A stretch of DNA of 29,068 nt from Candidatus Moraniibacteriota bacterium (GCA_029933995.1 JAOZNB010000002.1:1-29068), one strand, 5' to 3'. Numbered from the stretch's first letter, positions 1-7,204 are shown. Program-made: numbers and translations. The notes: generated by a model from the sequence alone, not told the origin.

Positions 1-508
1 TATTACCTACTATAAGAATTGGGATTATTCTTGAATATTTAAACTTTAAGACACCCAATATTACAATTAGAATATCATTTGGAATAGGTGTAAATGCTGC
101 ATATAAATATGTAAATAAATAAACTCCCCATGTTGGAAGCTTTGAAACATAATTAAACATTTTATCATATAATTTATTATTACTCATACTCATAACATCC
201 CCTGCACCGCGTGAGATAAAGAAAAATATACTATCTCCAACTGCCATACCAATACCTCCAATAATACTAATAATTAGAGGATCTAGACCTGCACCAACAT
301 ACGCAAAAAAAGTAACATAAAATGATGCTGATGTGAGGAAAGACGTACTAGATAAAACAGACACAATAAAAAGTATCAGATACATGTTTGTTACACCTAC
401 TGATTCTACTAAAGCAATTATATCTATACTAAATAAAAATATAGTCCAACTAATCAATATAACAATTGCAATAATAAGCAATATTTTCTTTTTTTTGATT
501 TTATTCAT
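1..508 (-). CDS. VTT/DedA-like membrane protein, partial (3' end off the window)
   Basis: Reading leftward from the ATG at 508-506, an open frame runs without a stop to the window edge (169 codons). The N-terminus is MNKIKKKKILLIIAIVIL, a basic start plus a membrane segment. A second hydrophobic stretch follows near residues 45-70. The centre, with GAGLDPLIISIIGG and AVGDSIFFFISRGAG, and the later FTPIPNDILIVILGV resemble the glycine-rich re-entrant parts and the P-x-P turn of the VTT (SNARE-associated/DedA) family. Those proteins are polytopic and linked to lipid scrambling or undecaprenyl-phosphate transport. The start codon overlaps the dxs stop by 8 bases, so the two are probably co-transcribed and translationally coupled. 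The family call rests on motif resemblance only, and the C-terminus is missing. Confidence 0.7.
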   Translation of the reverse strand, partial: MNKIKKKKILLIIAIVILISWTIFLFSIDIIALVESVGVTNMYLILFIVSVLSSTSFLTSASFYVTFFAYVGAGLDPLIISIIGGIGMAVGDSIFFFISRGAGDVMSMSNNKLYDKMFNYVSKLPTWGVYLFTYLYAAFTPIPNDILIVILGVLKFKYSRIIPILIVGN

Positions 509-2393
509 TTATTTGTTTTATAATAAAGTTCTTGATTTTTTCTTCTGACAATCCAATATCATCCAATACTTCATCTCGTGAACCATGCATGGTAAATGTA
601 TCTGGCAATCCAAGCATTTTTATTTTAACATCAAAACCTTTATTTAAAACATATTCACCCACCGTACTACCAGCTCCACCTATAATTACATTATCCTCTA
701 CTGTGACAATAGTGTGATGTGCTTTTACAATTTTATCTATCAGTTTTTCATCGATTGGTTTTACAAAACGCATATTAACCAATGTGACATCTAACTCATT
801 AGCAACATCAACACACTTTTCAACCATAGCACCAAAAGCTAAAATAGCTATTTTTTTTCCATTTCTTAATACTTGTCCCTTTCCTATCTTAATTTTTGTA
901 CTATTAAACTTTAATTGAACTACTCCACCACCCCGCGGATATCTAAGAACTGTTGGACCTACAAAATCATACATGACATCAAGCATTTTTGTACCCTCAC
1001 TCAAATCAGCTGGTGCCGCAATCATAAGATTTGGCACGCACCTCAAAAATGAAAAATCAAAACTACCAGCATGAGTTGCTCCATCGGGTCCTACGATTCC
1101 AGCTCGATCTACCACGAACATCACATCTAAATTTTGAATTGCAACATCATGTATTAATTGATCATACGCTCGTTGTAAAAATGTTGAGTAAATCGATACA
1201 ATCGGTTTTTTAGCTTCGCATGCAAGCCCTGCAGCGAATGTCACAGCATGTTGCTCCGCAATCCCTACATCATGATATCTCTTTGGATATTTATCTCTAA
1301 ATTCGCCCAATCCTGAACCCTCACACATAGCTGGTGTAATTGCATGCAATTTTATATCTTTCTTTGCTCGTTCCAAAATCCAATCTGAAAAAACATCCGT
1401 ATATGTTTTACTGTTTTTTTTATCAACTTTCTGATCAATTTTTTTGCCAGTTTTCACGTCAAAAGGACTTACTGCATGAAGTGAAGTTGCATCTTCTTGA
1501 GCCTTCTTAAAACCTCTCCCCTTTTCTGTTATCACATGCAACAAACGTGGACCTTTTGAATCTTTAATATTTTTTAAAACTTTTACCAAAGCTTCTGTAT
1601 CATGTCCATCAATTGGACCATAATATTCAAAACCAAGCTCTTCAAATAAAGCTCCTGGTGTAATCATATTTTTTGCAGAAAGTTCAACTCTACGTGCAAC
1701 CTCATGTACTCTCGGAGCATTCCTTGATAAAATCTTTTTACTACGACAACGTAAATGTTGAAATTGCTTTGAAGAAACTAATCTCGTCAAATATTTATGC
1801 ATTGCACCCACATTTGGTGAAATAGACATCTCATTATCATTGAGAATAACCAAAACATTTGCACCAACATCTCCCGCATGATTAAGTGCTTCAAACGCCA
1901 TGCCGCCTGTCAAAGCACCATCTCCAATAATCGCAGTAACGTGTGGTTGTTTTTTCTTTGTATAATGTGCTCTCTCCATTCCAATTGCTGCACTAATTGA
2001 TGTTGCGGAGTGTCCTACACCAAAAGCATCGTATTCACTCTCAGAACGTTTTGGGAATGGAGTTAATCCACCCTTTTGTCTAATTGTACAAAGCTGGTCT
2101 CTACGACCAGTCAAGATCTTGTGTGCATACGCCTGATGTCCCACATCCCAAATCACTTTATCCCTAGGCGTATCGAAAACATGATGAAGTGCAACTGACA
2201 ATTCCACAACTCCAAGATTCGAACCAAAATGCCCACCAGTCTGAGCAACACTCTTAATCAAAAATTCCCGCACCTCATCACTAAGCTCAGATAACTGTTC
2301 TATATCCAAAGCACGCACATCTGACGAATCATTTATGTCATACAAAATCTTATATCTATCTTCAATTTTTGATTGTTTATTTACCTTTGACAT
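501..2393 (-). CDS. dxs: 1-deoxy-D-xylulose-5-phosphate synthase
   Basis: Condenses pyruvate and glyceraldehyde-3-phosphate to DXP using thiamine diphosphate, the first step of the MEP isoprenoid pathway; cytosolic. The 630 residues match the family's usual length. Visible landmarks are GGHFGSNLGVVEL with the active-site His near 55, GVGHSATSISAA near 125, the ThDP/Mg signature GDGALTGG near 157-164 followed by NDNEMSISPN, the pyrimidine-domain AEQHAVTFAAG with the catalytic Glu near 381, and RAGIVGPDGATHAG. The C-terminal transketolase domain ends in a typical EDNVIIGGAGS segment. The ATG at 2393 lies 59 bases from the divergent sufS start. The VTT-like gene follows with an 8-base overlap. 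ispG of the same pathway lies 3.5 kb away. Very secure. Confidence 0.98.
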   Translation of the reverse strand: MSKVNKQSKIEDRYKILYDINDSSDVRALDIEQLSELSDEVREFLIKSVAQTGGHFGSNLGVVELSVALHHVFDTPRDKVIWDVGHQAYAHKILTGRRDQLCTIRQKGGLTPFPKRSESEYDAFGVGHSATSISAAIGMERAHYTKKKQPHVTAIIGDGALTGGMAFEALNHAGDVGANVLVILNDNEMSISPNVGAMHKYLTRLVSSKQFQHLRCRSKKILSRNAPRVHEVARRVELSAKNMITPGALFEELGFEYYGPIDGHDTEALVKVLKNIKDSKGPRLLHVITEKGRGFKKAQEDATSLHAVSPFDVKTGKKIDQKVDKKNSKTYTDVFSDWILERAKKDIKLHAITPAMCEGSGLGEFRDKYPKRYHDVGIAEQHAVTFAAGLACEAKKPIVSIYSTFLQRAYDQLIHDVAIQNLDVMFVVDRAGIVGPDGATHAGSFDFSFLRCVPNLMIAAPADLSEGTKMLDVMYDFVGPTVLRYPRGGGVVQLKFNSTKIKIGKGQVLRNGKKIAILAFGAMVEKCVDVANELDVTLVNMRFVKPIDEKLIDKIVKAHHTIVTVEDNVIIGGAGSTVGEYVLNKGFDVKIKMLGLPDTFTMHGSRDEVLDDIGLSEEKIKNFIIKQINE

Positions 2394-2400
2394 ACCTAAT

Positions 2401-2430
2401 ATTCTATCATTTTACGTTGACTTTTACCAA
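2401..2430 (-). promoter_or_regulatory. possible dxs promoter
   Basis: On the minus strand, TTGGTA (2430-2425) and TAGAAT (2406-2401) are separated by 18 bases. The start point would fall within a few bases of the dxs ATG at 2393, so the message would be nearly leaderless. The -35 match is weak (4/6). Confidence 0.3.
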
Positions 2431-2445
2431 TAAATCGCCTAAAGT
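2417..2445 (+). promoter_or_regulatory. possible sufS promoter
   Basis: TTGACT (2417-2422), 17 bases, then TAAAGT (2440-2445). Transcription would begin at or next to the sufS ATG at 2453, giving a leaderless message. It overlaps the proposed divergent dxs promoter, so the two could compete for polymerase. Confidence 0.35.
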
Positions 2446-2452
2446 AACAAGT

Positions 2453-3676
2453 ATGAATATAGACCAAATAAAAAGAGATTACGATATTTTTACTCGAGAT
2501 GAAAACCTAATTTATCTCGATTCTTGTGCTACCTCACTTACTCCCAGAATTGTTACTGCGAAACTTTTAGAATACTATAATTCTTACAATGCAAATATTG
2601 CCAGAGGCGCTTATAAAATTAGCACAAAAGCAACTGAGGAGTTTGAATTATCTCGCAAAACTGTTGCTAACTTTATAAATGCAACATCTTCAGAAATAGT
2701 TTTTACTTCTGGCACAACTATGAGCCTCAATATGATTGCACATGGACTGTCTGCTCAAATTTCTAATACTGACAATATTATAGTAACTGCAATGGAGCAC
2801 CATGCAAATTTCATCCCGTGGCAACAGTTCTGCAAATCACAGAATGCTGAATTTCGTATTGTACCTATCACAAATGACGGACTACTGGACATCAATAAAT
2901 TATTAGAACTAATTGACAAAAATACACGCATCCTTGCACTTACACACATATCAAATGTACTTGGTACAATAAATCCTATAAAAGAAATCATACAAAAAGT
3001 TCGTGCAAAAAATCCAAAAATAATAATTGTAATTGATGCAGCTCAATCGGTTGCTCATTTGCCGATTGATGTTACCGACTTAGATTGTGATTTTTTAGCT
3101 TTTTCCATGCACAAACTATTTGGACCAACGGGAGTAGGAGTTCTCTACGGCAAAAAAGAAAAATTAGAAAAACTCACTCCTATATTTACAGGTGGCGAAA
3201 TGATTCAAGAGGTTACATCAGAAAATACAGAGTTTCGAGAACTGCCTCACAGATTAGAAGCTGGTACACCTAATATTGCAGGAGTGATTGCGACAGGTGT
3301 AGCGATTGAATATGTTGTTGATATTGGATTTGAAAAAATAAGAAAGCATGAAAAAGAATTACTTACATATTGTATAGAAAAATTAACAAAAGAATTTGGA
3401 AATGATATAAAAATCTTTGGACCAAAAGATATTAACCTACGTTCTGGTGCAATAAGTTTCACATTCAAAAACCATCATCCCCACGATATTGCATCAATAC
3501 TAGATGACAAAAAAAATATAGCAATCCGAGCAGGTCAACATTGTGCAATGCCGCTACATTTAGAAACATTGAAGGTTGCTGCAACAGCCCGAATAAGTTT
3601 TTCAATTTACAACACAAAAAAAGATATTAATAAATTAATTGAAGAACTCAAAGAAGTCGATAAAATTTTATCATAA
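2453..3676 (+). CDS. sufS: cysteine desulfurase, SufS/CsdA type
   Basis: PLP enzyme that removes sulfur from cysteine as a persulfide for Fe-S cluster assembly; cytosolic. I start it at the ATG at 2453 (407 residues) because homology begins at MNIDQIKRDYDIF; upstream in-frame codons would run into the divergent promoter region and dxs. Fold-type I landmarks are TSGTTMSLNMIAHG for phosphate binding, MEHHANFIPWQQF, VIDAAQSVAHLPIDV with the PLP-binding Asp, SMHKLFGPTGVGVLYG with the Schiff-base Lys near 220, and RAGQHCAMPLH with the catalytic Cys near 364. The short RxGxHCA context is that of group II (SufS) rather than IscS. It heads a rightward sufS-sufU-sufT series; no sufBCD genes are in the window. 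Confidence 0.96.
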   Translation: MNIDQIKRDYDIFTRDENLIYLDSCATSLTPRIVTAKLLEYYNSYNANIARGAYKISTKATEEFELSRKTVANFINATSSEIVFTSGTTMSLNMIAHGLSAQISNTDNIIVTAMEHHANFIPWQQFCKSQNAEFRIVPITNDGLLDINKLLELIDKNTRILALTHISNVLGTINPIKEIIQKVRAKNPKIIIVIDAAQSVAHLPIDVTDLDCDFLAFSMHKLFGPTGVGVLYGKKEKLEKLTPIFTGGEMIQEVTSENTEFRELPHRLEAGTPNIAGVIATGVAIEYVVDIGFEKIRKHEKELLTYCIEKLTKEFGNDIKIFGPKDINLRSGAISFTFKNHHPHDIASILDDKKNIAIRAGQHCAMPLHLETLKVAATARISFSIYNTKKDINKLIEELKEVDKILS

Positions 3677-3683
3677 TTTAATC

Positions 3684-3711
3684 GTAGCAACGCATTGCAA
3701 TGCGTCTCTAC
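3684..3711. repeat. 28-bp near-perfect palindrome between sufS and sufU
   Basis: A 28-base inverted repeat with core ACGCATTGCAATGCGT; the outer arms are GTAG at the left and CTAC at the right. Only two positions in the left arm (the CA after GTAG) break perfect symmetry. It resembles the short palindromes with ACGCATTGCAATGCGT cores scattered in many bacterial genomes. It falls 8 bases after the sufS stop and 7 before the sufU ATG. Confidence 0.75.
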
Positions 3712-3718
3712 AAAATAT

Positions 3719-4093
3719 ATGGATCTATACCAAGAAGAAATTTTAGAACATTATCACGAACCGCATAACAGCGGCAAACTTAGTAATCCCACACATGAAC
3801 GTTGTGCGAATAACCCTACATGTGGAGATAAGATTTGTGTTACAGTCCTAATTATTGACAGCATCATTAATGACATCAATTTTGAAGGCGAAGGTTGCGC
3901 AATATCACAAGCATCCGCATCTATGATTACAGATGAGGTCAAGGGGAAAGAAGTATTCTATGCACAGAGCTTAACAAGAGATGATATAATTGAAATGCTA
4001 GGAATTGAAATAGGAATAGGTAGAATAAGATGTGCACTGCTAGGAATAGAAACAATTCAAAAGGCACTAGAATTTGGTAAAATTAAAAAATAA
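3719..4093 (+). CDS. sufU: Fe-S cluster scaffold/sulfur acceptor, SufU/IscU-like
   Basis: Accepts persulfide sulfur from SufS and passes it on to cluster assembly. The 124-residue form starts at the ATG at 3719. A longer reading from a TTG at 3695 would translate the palindromic repeat and is unlikely. The ligand set is visible: NPTCGD with C35 and D37, EGEGCAIS with C60, and RIRC with C105. The residue before the last Cys is Arg, as in SufU (Lys/Arg), whereas IscU has His. However, the gap between the second and third Cys is 45 residues, close to E. coli IscU (about 43) and about 17 shorter than B. subtilis SufU. It therefore lacks the SufU-specific insertion. Adjacent sufS supports the role. 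Confidence 0.9.
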   Translation: MDLYQEEILEHYHEPHNSGKLSNPTHERCANNPTCGDKICVTVLIIDSIINDINFEGEGCAISQASASMITDEVKGKEVFYAQSLTRDDIIEMLGIEIGIGRIRCALLGIETIQKALEFGKIKK

Positions 4094-4144
4094 AACCCAT
4101 TCTCCCTTTGTGGGAAGGTGCCCGATAGGGAGGATGTGGGTTTT
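4092..4144 (+). terminator. hairpin after sufU, built from a dispersed repeat
   Basis: AAAACCCA (4092-4099) pairs perfectly with TGGGTTTT (4137-4144), and CTCCCT (4102-4107) with AGGGAG (4127-4132). It starts within the sufU stop codon. The tail has only four T's before CATATA, so termination may be partial, letting some transcripts reach the next gene. The internal sequence (CTCCCTTTGTGGGAAGG) looks like a common dispersed genomic repeat. Confidence 0.5.
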
Positions 4145-4172
4145 CATATATAAACTATAAAATTATTATTAT

Positions 4173-4209
4173 CCACCTCATCCCAACCCTCTCCCTCAGG
4201 GAGAGGTGG
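4173..4209. repeat. second hairpin repeat in the sufU-sufT gap
   Basis: CCACCTC (4173-4179) pairs with GAGGTGG (4203-4209). An alternative inner pairing CTCCC/GGGAG lies at 4191-4203. The text CCCAACCCTCTCCCTCAGGG matches a short motif I know as widespread in bacterial intergenic DNA. It ends 29 bases before the next start codon. Confidence 0.6.
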
Positions 4210-4238
4210 TCTATCTACTAACCACTAATTACCAACCA

Positions 4239-4541
4239 ATGAAAAAAGACAAAGACTTAATCAAAAAACTAGACGCAGTAATAGACCCAGAATTAAATAT
4301 CCCCATCACAGAAATGGGATTAATTTATGGTGCAGAAAAAATATCAGATACAGATATTAATGTACTGATGACACTCACAACAATTGGTTGCCCTCTCTAT
4401 GAGGTAATCCACGATGACATAGTACGCGTACTCAAAGAAGATAAAAATATAAAAGAAGTAAAAATAGAACTAACCTTCGACCCCCCATGGTCCCCAGAAA
4501 TGATGACAGACGGTGCAAAAATGGATATTGGATTTTTGTAA
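4239..4541 (+). CDS. sufT: MIP18/DUF59 iron-sulfur assembly factor, SufT-like
   Basis: A 100-residue single-domain protein of the MIP18/DUF59 (PaaD, SufT, CIA2) family, which helps Fe-S cluster maturation or carriage. Family marks are AVIDPELNIPITEMGLIYG near residues 10-28, the central TTIGCPLYEVI with its conserved Cys near 53, and ELTFDPPWSPEMMTDGAKM near the C-terminus. The start at 4239 is chosen because homology begins right after it; a longer GTG start at 4206 would use repeat sequence. A 145-base gap holding two hairpins separates it from sufU, unlike the tight spacing of a classical operon. The name sufT is assigned from context with sufS/sufU; the domain call is firmer than the symbol. 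Confidence 0.88.
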   Translation: MKKDKDLIKKLDAVIDPELNIPITEMGLIYGAEKISDTDINVLMTLTTIGCPLYEVIHDDIVRVLKEDKNIKEVKIELTFDPPWSPEMMTDGAKMDIGFL

Positions 4542-4583
4542 AACATGCTTACAAACTTTTAACAAAACTATCTTACACCCACC

Positions 4584-4611
4584 TGTCATTCCTGCGAAGG
4601 CAGGAATCTTA
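4584..4611. repeat. palindromic repeat, copy 1 (right-facing), overlaps GIY-YIG stop
   Basis: Stem ATTCCTGC, loop GAAG, stem GCAGGAAT (4588-4607), preceded by TGTC and followed by CTTA. The last three bases (4609-4611) are the TAA stop, read on the minus strand, of the GIY-YIG gene. It also lies between two convergent genes and could act as a weak terminator. Confidence 0.85.
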
Positions 4612-4899
4612 TCCTCCCAGAGTTTCATACAAATCTTTCCAATAAGGATTCTCTTCTTCTATTAGTCTCACCTTCCAATCCCTCTTCCATTTTTTCAACT
4701 GTTTTTCACGTACTAGAGCAGAGTAAACATCTGTCGTTTGTACAAAATAAACCAATCTATGTACAAAATATTTTTTTGTGAATCCTTCTACAACATTATT
4801 TTTATGTTCCCAAATTCTTTTTTGAAGATTGGACGTCACTCCAATATACAATATGCCATTTTTCTTACTTGCTAAAATATATACACAATATTGTTTCAT
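4609..4899 (-). CDS. GIY-YIG endonuclease family protein (UPF0213-like)
   Basis: A 96-residue single-domain member of the GIY-YIG superfamily. MKQYCVYILASKKNGILYIG carries the GIY-like Tyr at 7 and the YIG-like Tyr at 18. LQKRIWEH gives the conserved Arg at 28, and AREKQ-type text LVREKQLKKWKRDWK follows. I chose the ATG at 4899. A TTG start at 4944 would add MSFLRRQESF, a peptide produced merely by translating the flanking repeat. The gene is enclosed between inverted copies of the same palindrome, one supplying its stop codon, which suggests the gene and repeats move or spread together. Short GIY-YIG proteins of this group have no well-established cellular function. Confidence 0.9.
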   Translation of the reverse strand: MKQYCVYILASKKNGILYIGVTSNLQKRIWEHKNNVVEGFTKKYFVHRLVYFVQTTDVYSALVREKQLKKWKRDWKVRLIEEENPYWKDLYETLGG

Positions 4900-4917
4900 A
4901 TTCTTTATCTTACAGAA

Positions 4918-4943
4918 AGATTCCTGCCTTCGCAGGAATGACA
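4918..4943. repeat. palindromic repeat, copy 2 (inverted)
   Basis: AGATTCCTGC, CTTC, GCAGGAATGACA: the reverse complement of copy 1, lying 18 bases upstream of the GIY-YIG start. Together the two copies form inverted termini around the nuclease gene, about 360 bp end to end. Confidence 0.85.
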
Positions 4944-5007
4944 AATCTTACTATTTATTTATAAACACAAATAACCATTTCTAACCATAAAATATATCTT
5001 ACATAAT

Positions 5008-5034
5008 TGTCATACCTGCGAAGGCGGGTATCTT
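5008..5034. repeat. palindromic repeat, copy 3 (right-facing, variant)
   Basis: Stem ATACCTGC, loop GAAG, stem GCGGGTAT. Compared with copy 1, the third stem position and its partner changed together (T-A to A-T). Another pair became a T-G wobble, so pairing is kept. It lies about 25 bases beyond the end of the PD-(D/E)XK gene. Confidence 0.8.
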
Positions 5035-5059
5035 ATACTTACAAAATTAAAAAGGTTTA

Positions 5060-5905
5060 TTATTTCATATTTTCATATGCTTTTTTTAGCAATTCTTTTA
5101 AAATATCACTTTTTTCTTTAATATCATCATTATTTAATCTTAGTCTAAAAGCTCCCCATCTTTTTTCATAACCCATATCATCCAACTCATTTATTTCTAT
5201 TAACTTCTGCATTTCTTCAGAAAATGGTAATTTAATTTCAATGCTTAATGCTGTTTTACGTGGTTTAAATACTGCAAAATTATTTGGTTGACCATCTTTT
5301 GCTAAACCAATATAAAATTTATTATATTTTAATTCATAATTATTTGTAAAACCATTGATAATTTTCAAAAGTGAGTCTGCCATTTTCACAGTTTTATCAC
5401 TACCTCTATTGACCCAATAGTTTCTATCTGTTACTTCTTTTTCCTCTTCATCATCATCTAATCCAAGCGTTAATTCATCCAAAACTGTTGTAAAAATAAG
5501 TGCAATATCATCTCCAGATTTATATGCATTCATTTGAATTGCTATAATTGGTATATTACCATTAAAAAGACTTATAATATTATTGAATCTAGTTGTTATT
5601 TCTTCTGCTATAATAATTGCACAATGATCATATTGAGGATATCTCTTTTTTTCTATATCCCAATATTCAATAGTTCTAATAATGTGACTTTCATCAGTTT
5701 TTCCAAGTTGAATTTCAACCTCATATCGTCTTTTTGTATCTGAATCTTGTAGTAAAAGATCTAAACGACCCGCTCGTGGTTGTGCACGCTCTTTATCTTT
5801 TAAAATTAAATCTCCTAATCCTAATATAGAGGGATTTGCCGCAATTTTTTCTTGAATAATGCTCTCTGAAATTTCTGGATTATTTTTCAATGATATTTTT
5901 TCCAA
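5060..5905 (-). CDS. PD-(D/E)XK nuclease-like protein
   Basis: 281 residues, likely started by TTG at 5905; no ATG lies near the domain start. After a helical N-terminus, AGRLDLLLQD (D49) and RRYEVEIQLGK (E62, E64) give the strand-Asp / strand-E-x-x pattern of PD-(D/E)XK nucleases, with E-x-E in place of the usual E-x-K. HIIRTIEYWDIEKKRYP and HCAIIIAEEITTRFNNII follow, a pattern I associate with restriction-like or NucS/DUF91-like uncharacterised proteins. The C-terminal half (about 170-281) is a separate alpha/beta domain rich in Lys/Glu. It lies 41 bases downstream of ispG on the same strand but has no evident link to it; its place beside repeats and a GIY-YIG gene suggests an accessory locus. 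Activity is unproven. Confidence 0.65.
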   Translation of the reverse strand: MEKISLKNNPEISESIIQEKIAANPSILGLGDLILKDKERAQPRAGRLDLLLQDSDTKRRYEVEIQLGKTDESHIIRTIEYWDIEKKRYPQYDHCAIIIAEEITTRFNNIISLFNGNIPIIAIQMNAYKSGDDIALIFTTVLDELTLGLDDDEEEKEVTDRNYWVNRGSDKTVKMADSLLKIINGFTNNYELKYNKFYIGLAKDGQPNNFAVFKPRKTALSIEIKLPFSEEMQKLIEINELDDMGYEKRWGAFRLRLNNDDIKEKSDILKELLKKAYENMK

Positions 5906-5946
5906 TTCAATTATGTTTGTTATATTTTATTAAAATCTAATTTTTA

Positions 5947-7143
5947 CTATTTAACATCAATCCACTTTCCTTCTTTTTTAATAAGTTCAATCAAAGCATC
6001 AATTGCTCCTTCTTCTGGGATGTTGTACTCTATGACTTCTTTATTTTTGTATAAGCTAATCTTACCAGGTGCTCCACCTACGTAGCCAAAGTCTGCGTCT
6101 GCCATTTCTCCTGGGCCGTTTACTATGCAACCCATTACAGCTATTCTCACGCCTGTGAGATGTCCTAGTCTTTCTTTAATTTGTTTTGTTACTGTTTCTA
6201 TATCAAAGAGCGTTCGTCCACATGATGGACATGATATAAATTCTGCTTTTGTAATTCTTCTTTGTGTTGCTTGTAGAATTGTAAAACATATTGGTATCTC
6301 ATCCTCTGGTGGCTCCGTGAGTGAAACGCGAAGGGTATCTCCGATACCATCCATGAGAAGTGTGCCAATACCGATAGTTGATTTTGCACGACCGTCGTCT
6401 TGACTCCCTGCTTCTGTCACACCTAAGTGTACTGGATAATCCATTTCTTCTTCGTCCATTTTATCAACCAAAATTCTATTTGCTTCTATCATTATCATCG
6501 GATCAGATGACTTGATAGCTACTACAATATTGTGATAATCATATTTTTTGAAAACTCTCAAATATTCCATCACACTCTCTGCAAGTCCAAGTGGAGTATT
6601 GCCATATCTTGCAAGAACTCTACCAGAAAGTGAACCCCAGTTTGTTCCAATTCTAATTGGCTTCCCCGTCTCTTTTAATTTATCTATAAATGGTATTAAT
6701 CCTTCTTCTATTCTTTCTAATTCCCCAGCATATTCCTCATCTGTGAGAATTTTATCATCATTTGCTCTAGAGTCTAATAAATTTCCAGGGTTAAGTCGAA
6801 TCTTATCTGCCTCTTCAAGTGCTGCAAAAGCTGCCTTTTTATCAAAATGAATATCAGCAACAAGTGGTACATAACAATCATGCTCACTAGCTAATTTTTC
6901 TCTGATTTCTTTCAACGCTTTTACATGTTTTACTGTCGGAGTCGTAAGTCGCACAATCTCACTTCCAGCATCTACACACTGCATGATTTGAGCAACTGTC
7001 GCATCAATATCTAGTGTATCGGTATTTGTCATAGTTTGCACAACAATAGGATTATCACCACCTATCAAAACATCTCCCACTTTTACAACTCTTGTCTTTC
7101 TTCTTGGTTTTAATGCTTTGAATTCTTCATATTGCTCAGTCAT
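5947..7143 (-). CDS. ispG: 4-hydroxy-3-methylbut-2-en-1-yl diphosphate synthase (GcpE)
   Basis: Penultimate MEP-pathway enzyme: reductive ring-opening of MEcPP to HMBPP with a [4Fe-4S] cluster. 398 residues, a bacterial two-domain form without the plant insertion. The TIM barrel shows VVQTMTNTDTLDIDATVAQI, LVADIHFDKKAAFAALE, KIRLNPGN, RIGTNWGSLSGRVL and HLGVTEAG. The C-terminal cluster domain has CPSCGR (Cys near 302 and 305) and VMGCIVNGPGE (Cys near 337), the three-Cys plus Glu ligand set. It has its own promoter and a 41-base gap to the nuclease-like gene downstream. Nearness to sufS, sufU and sufT suits its cluster need. Very secure. Confidence 0.98.
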   Translation of the reverse strand: MTEQYEEFKALKPRRKTRVVKVGDVLIGGDNPIVVQTMTNTDTLDIDATVAQIMQCVDAGSEIVRLTTPTVKHVKALKEIREKLASEHDCYVPLVADIHFDKKAAFAALEEADKIRLNPGNLLDSRANDDKILTDEEYAGELERIEEGLIPFIDKLKETGKPIRIGTNWGSLSGRVLARYGNTPLGLAESVMEYLRVFKKYDYHNIVVAIKSSDPMIMIEANRILVDKMDEEEMDYPVHLGVTEAGSQDDGRAKSTIGIGTLLMDGIGDTLRVSLTEPPEDEIPICFTILQATQRRITKAEFISCPSCGRTLFDIETVTKQIKERLGHLTGVRIAVMGCIVNGPGEMADADFGYVGGAPGKISLYKNKEVIEYNIPEEGAIDALIELIKKEGKWIDVK

Positions 7144-7175
7144 AGATTTTTGTAATCAATGATTAAATTACTATA

Positions 7176-7204
7176 AGTTTACGAAAAAATAGACCATTTG
7201 TCAA
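7176..7204 (-). promoter_or_regulatory. ispG promoter
   Basis: Minus strand: perfect TTGACA (7204-7199), 17-base spacer, TAAACT (7181-7176). The implied leader is about 26 bases and has no Shine-Dalgarno sequence. Confidence 0.5.

Noticed and set aside
333..548. Rightward 71-codon open frame at the left edge
   Set aside because: Antisense to the partial VTT/DedA-like gene and the end of dxs, whose frames show clear family features.
4900..4944. N-terminal extension of the GIY-YIG protein (TTG start at 4944)
   Set aside because: The added residues are the translation of the flanking palindromic repeat; the conserved domain begins at the ATG at 4899.
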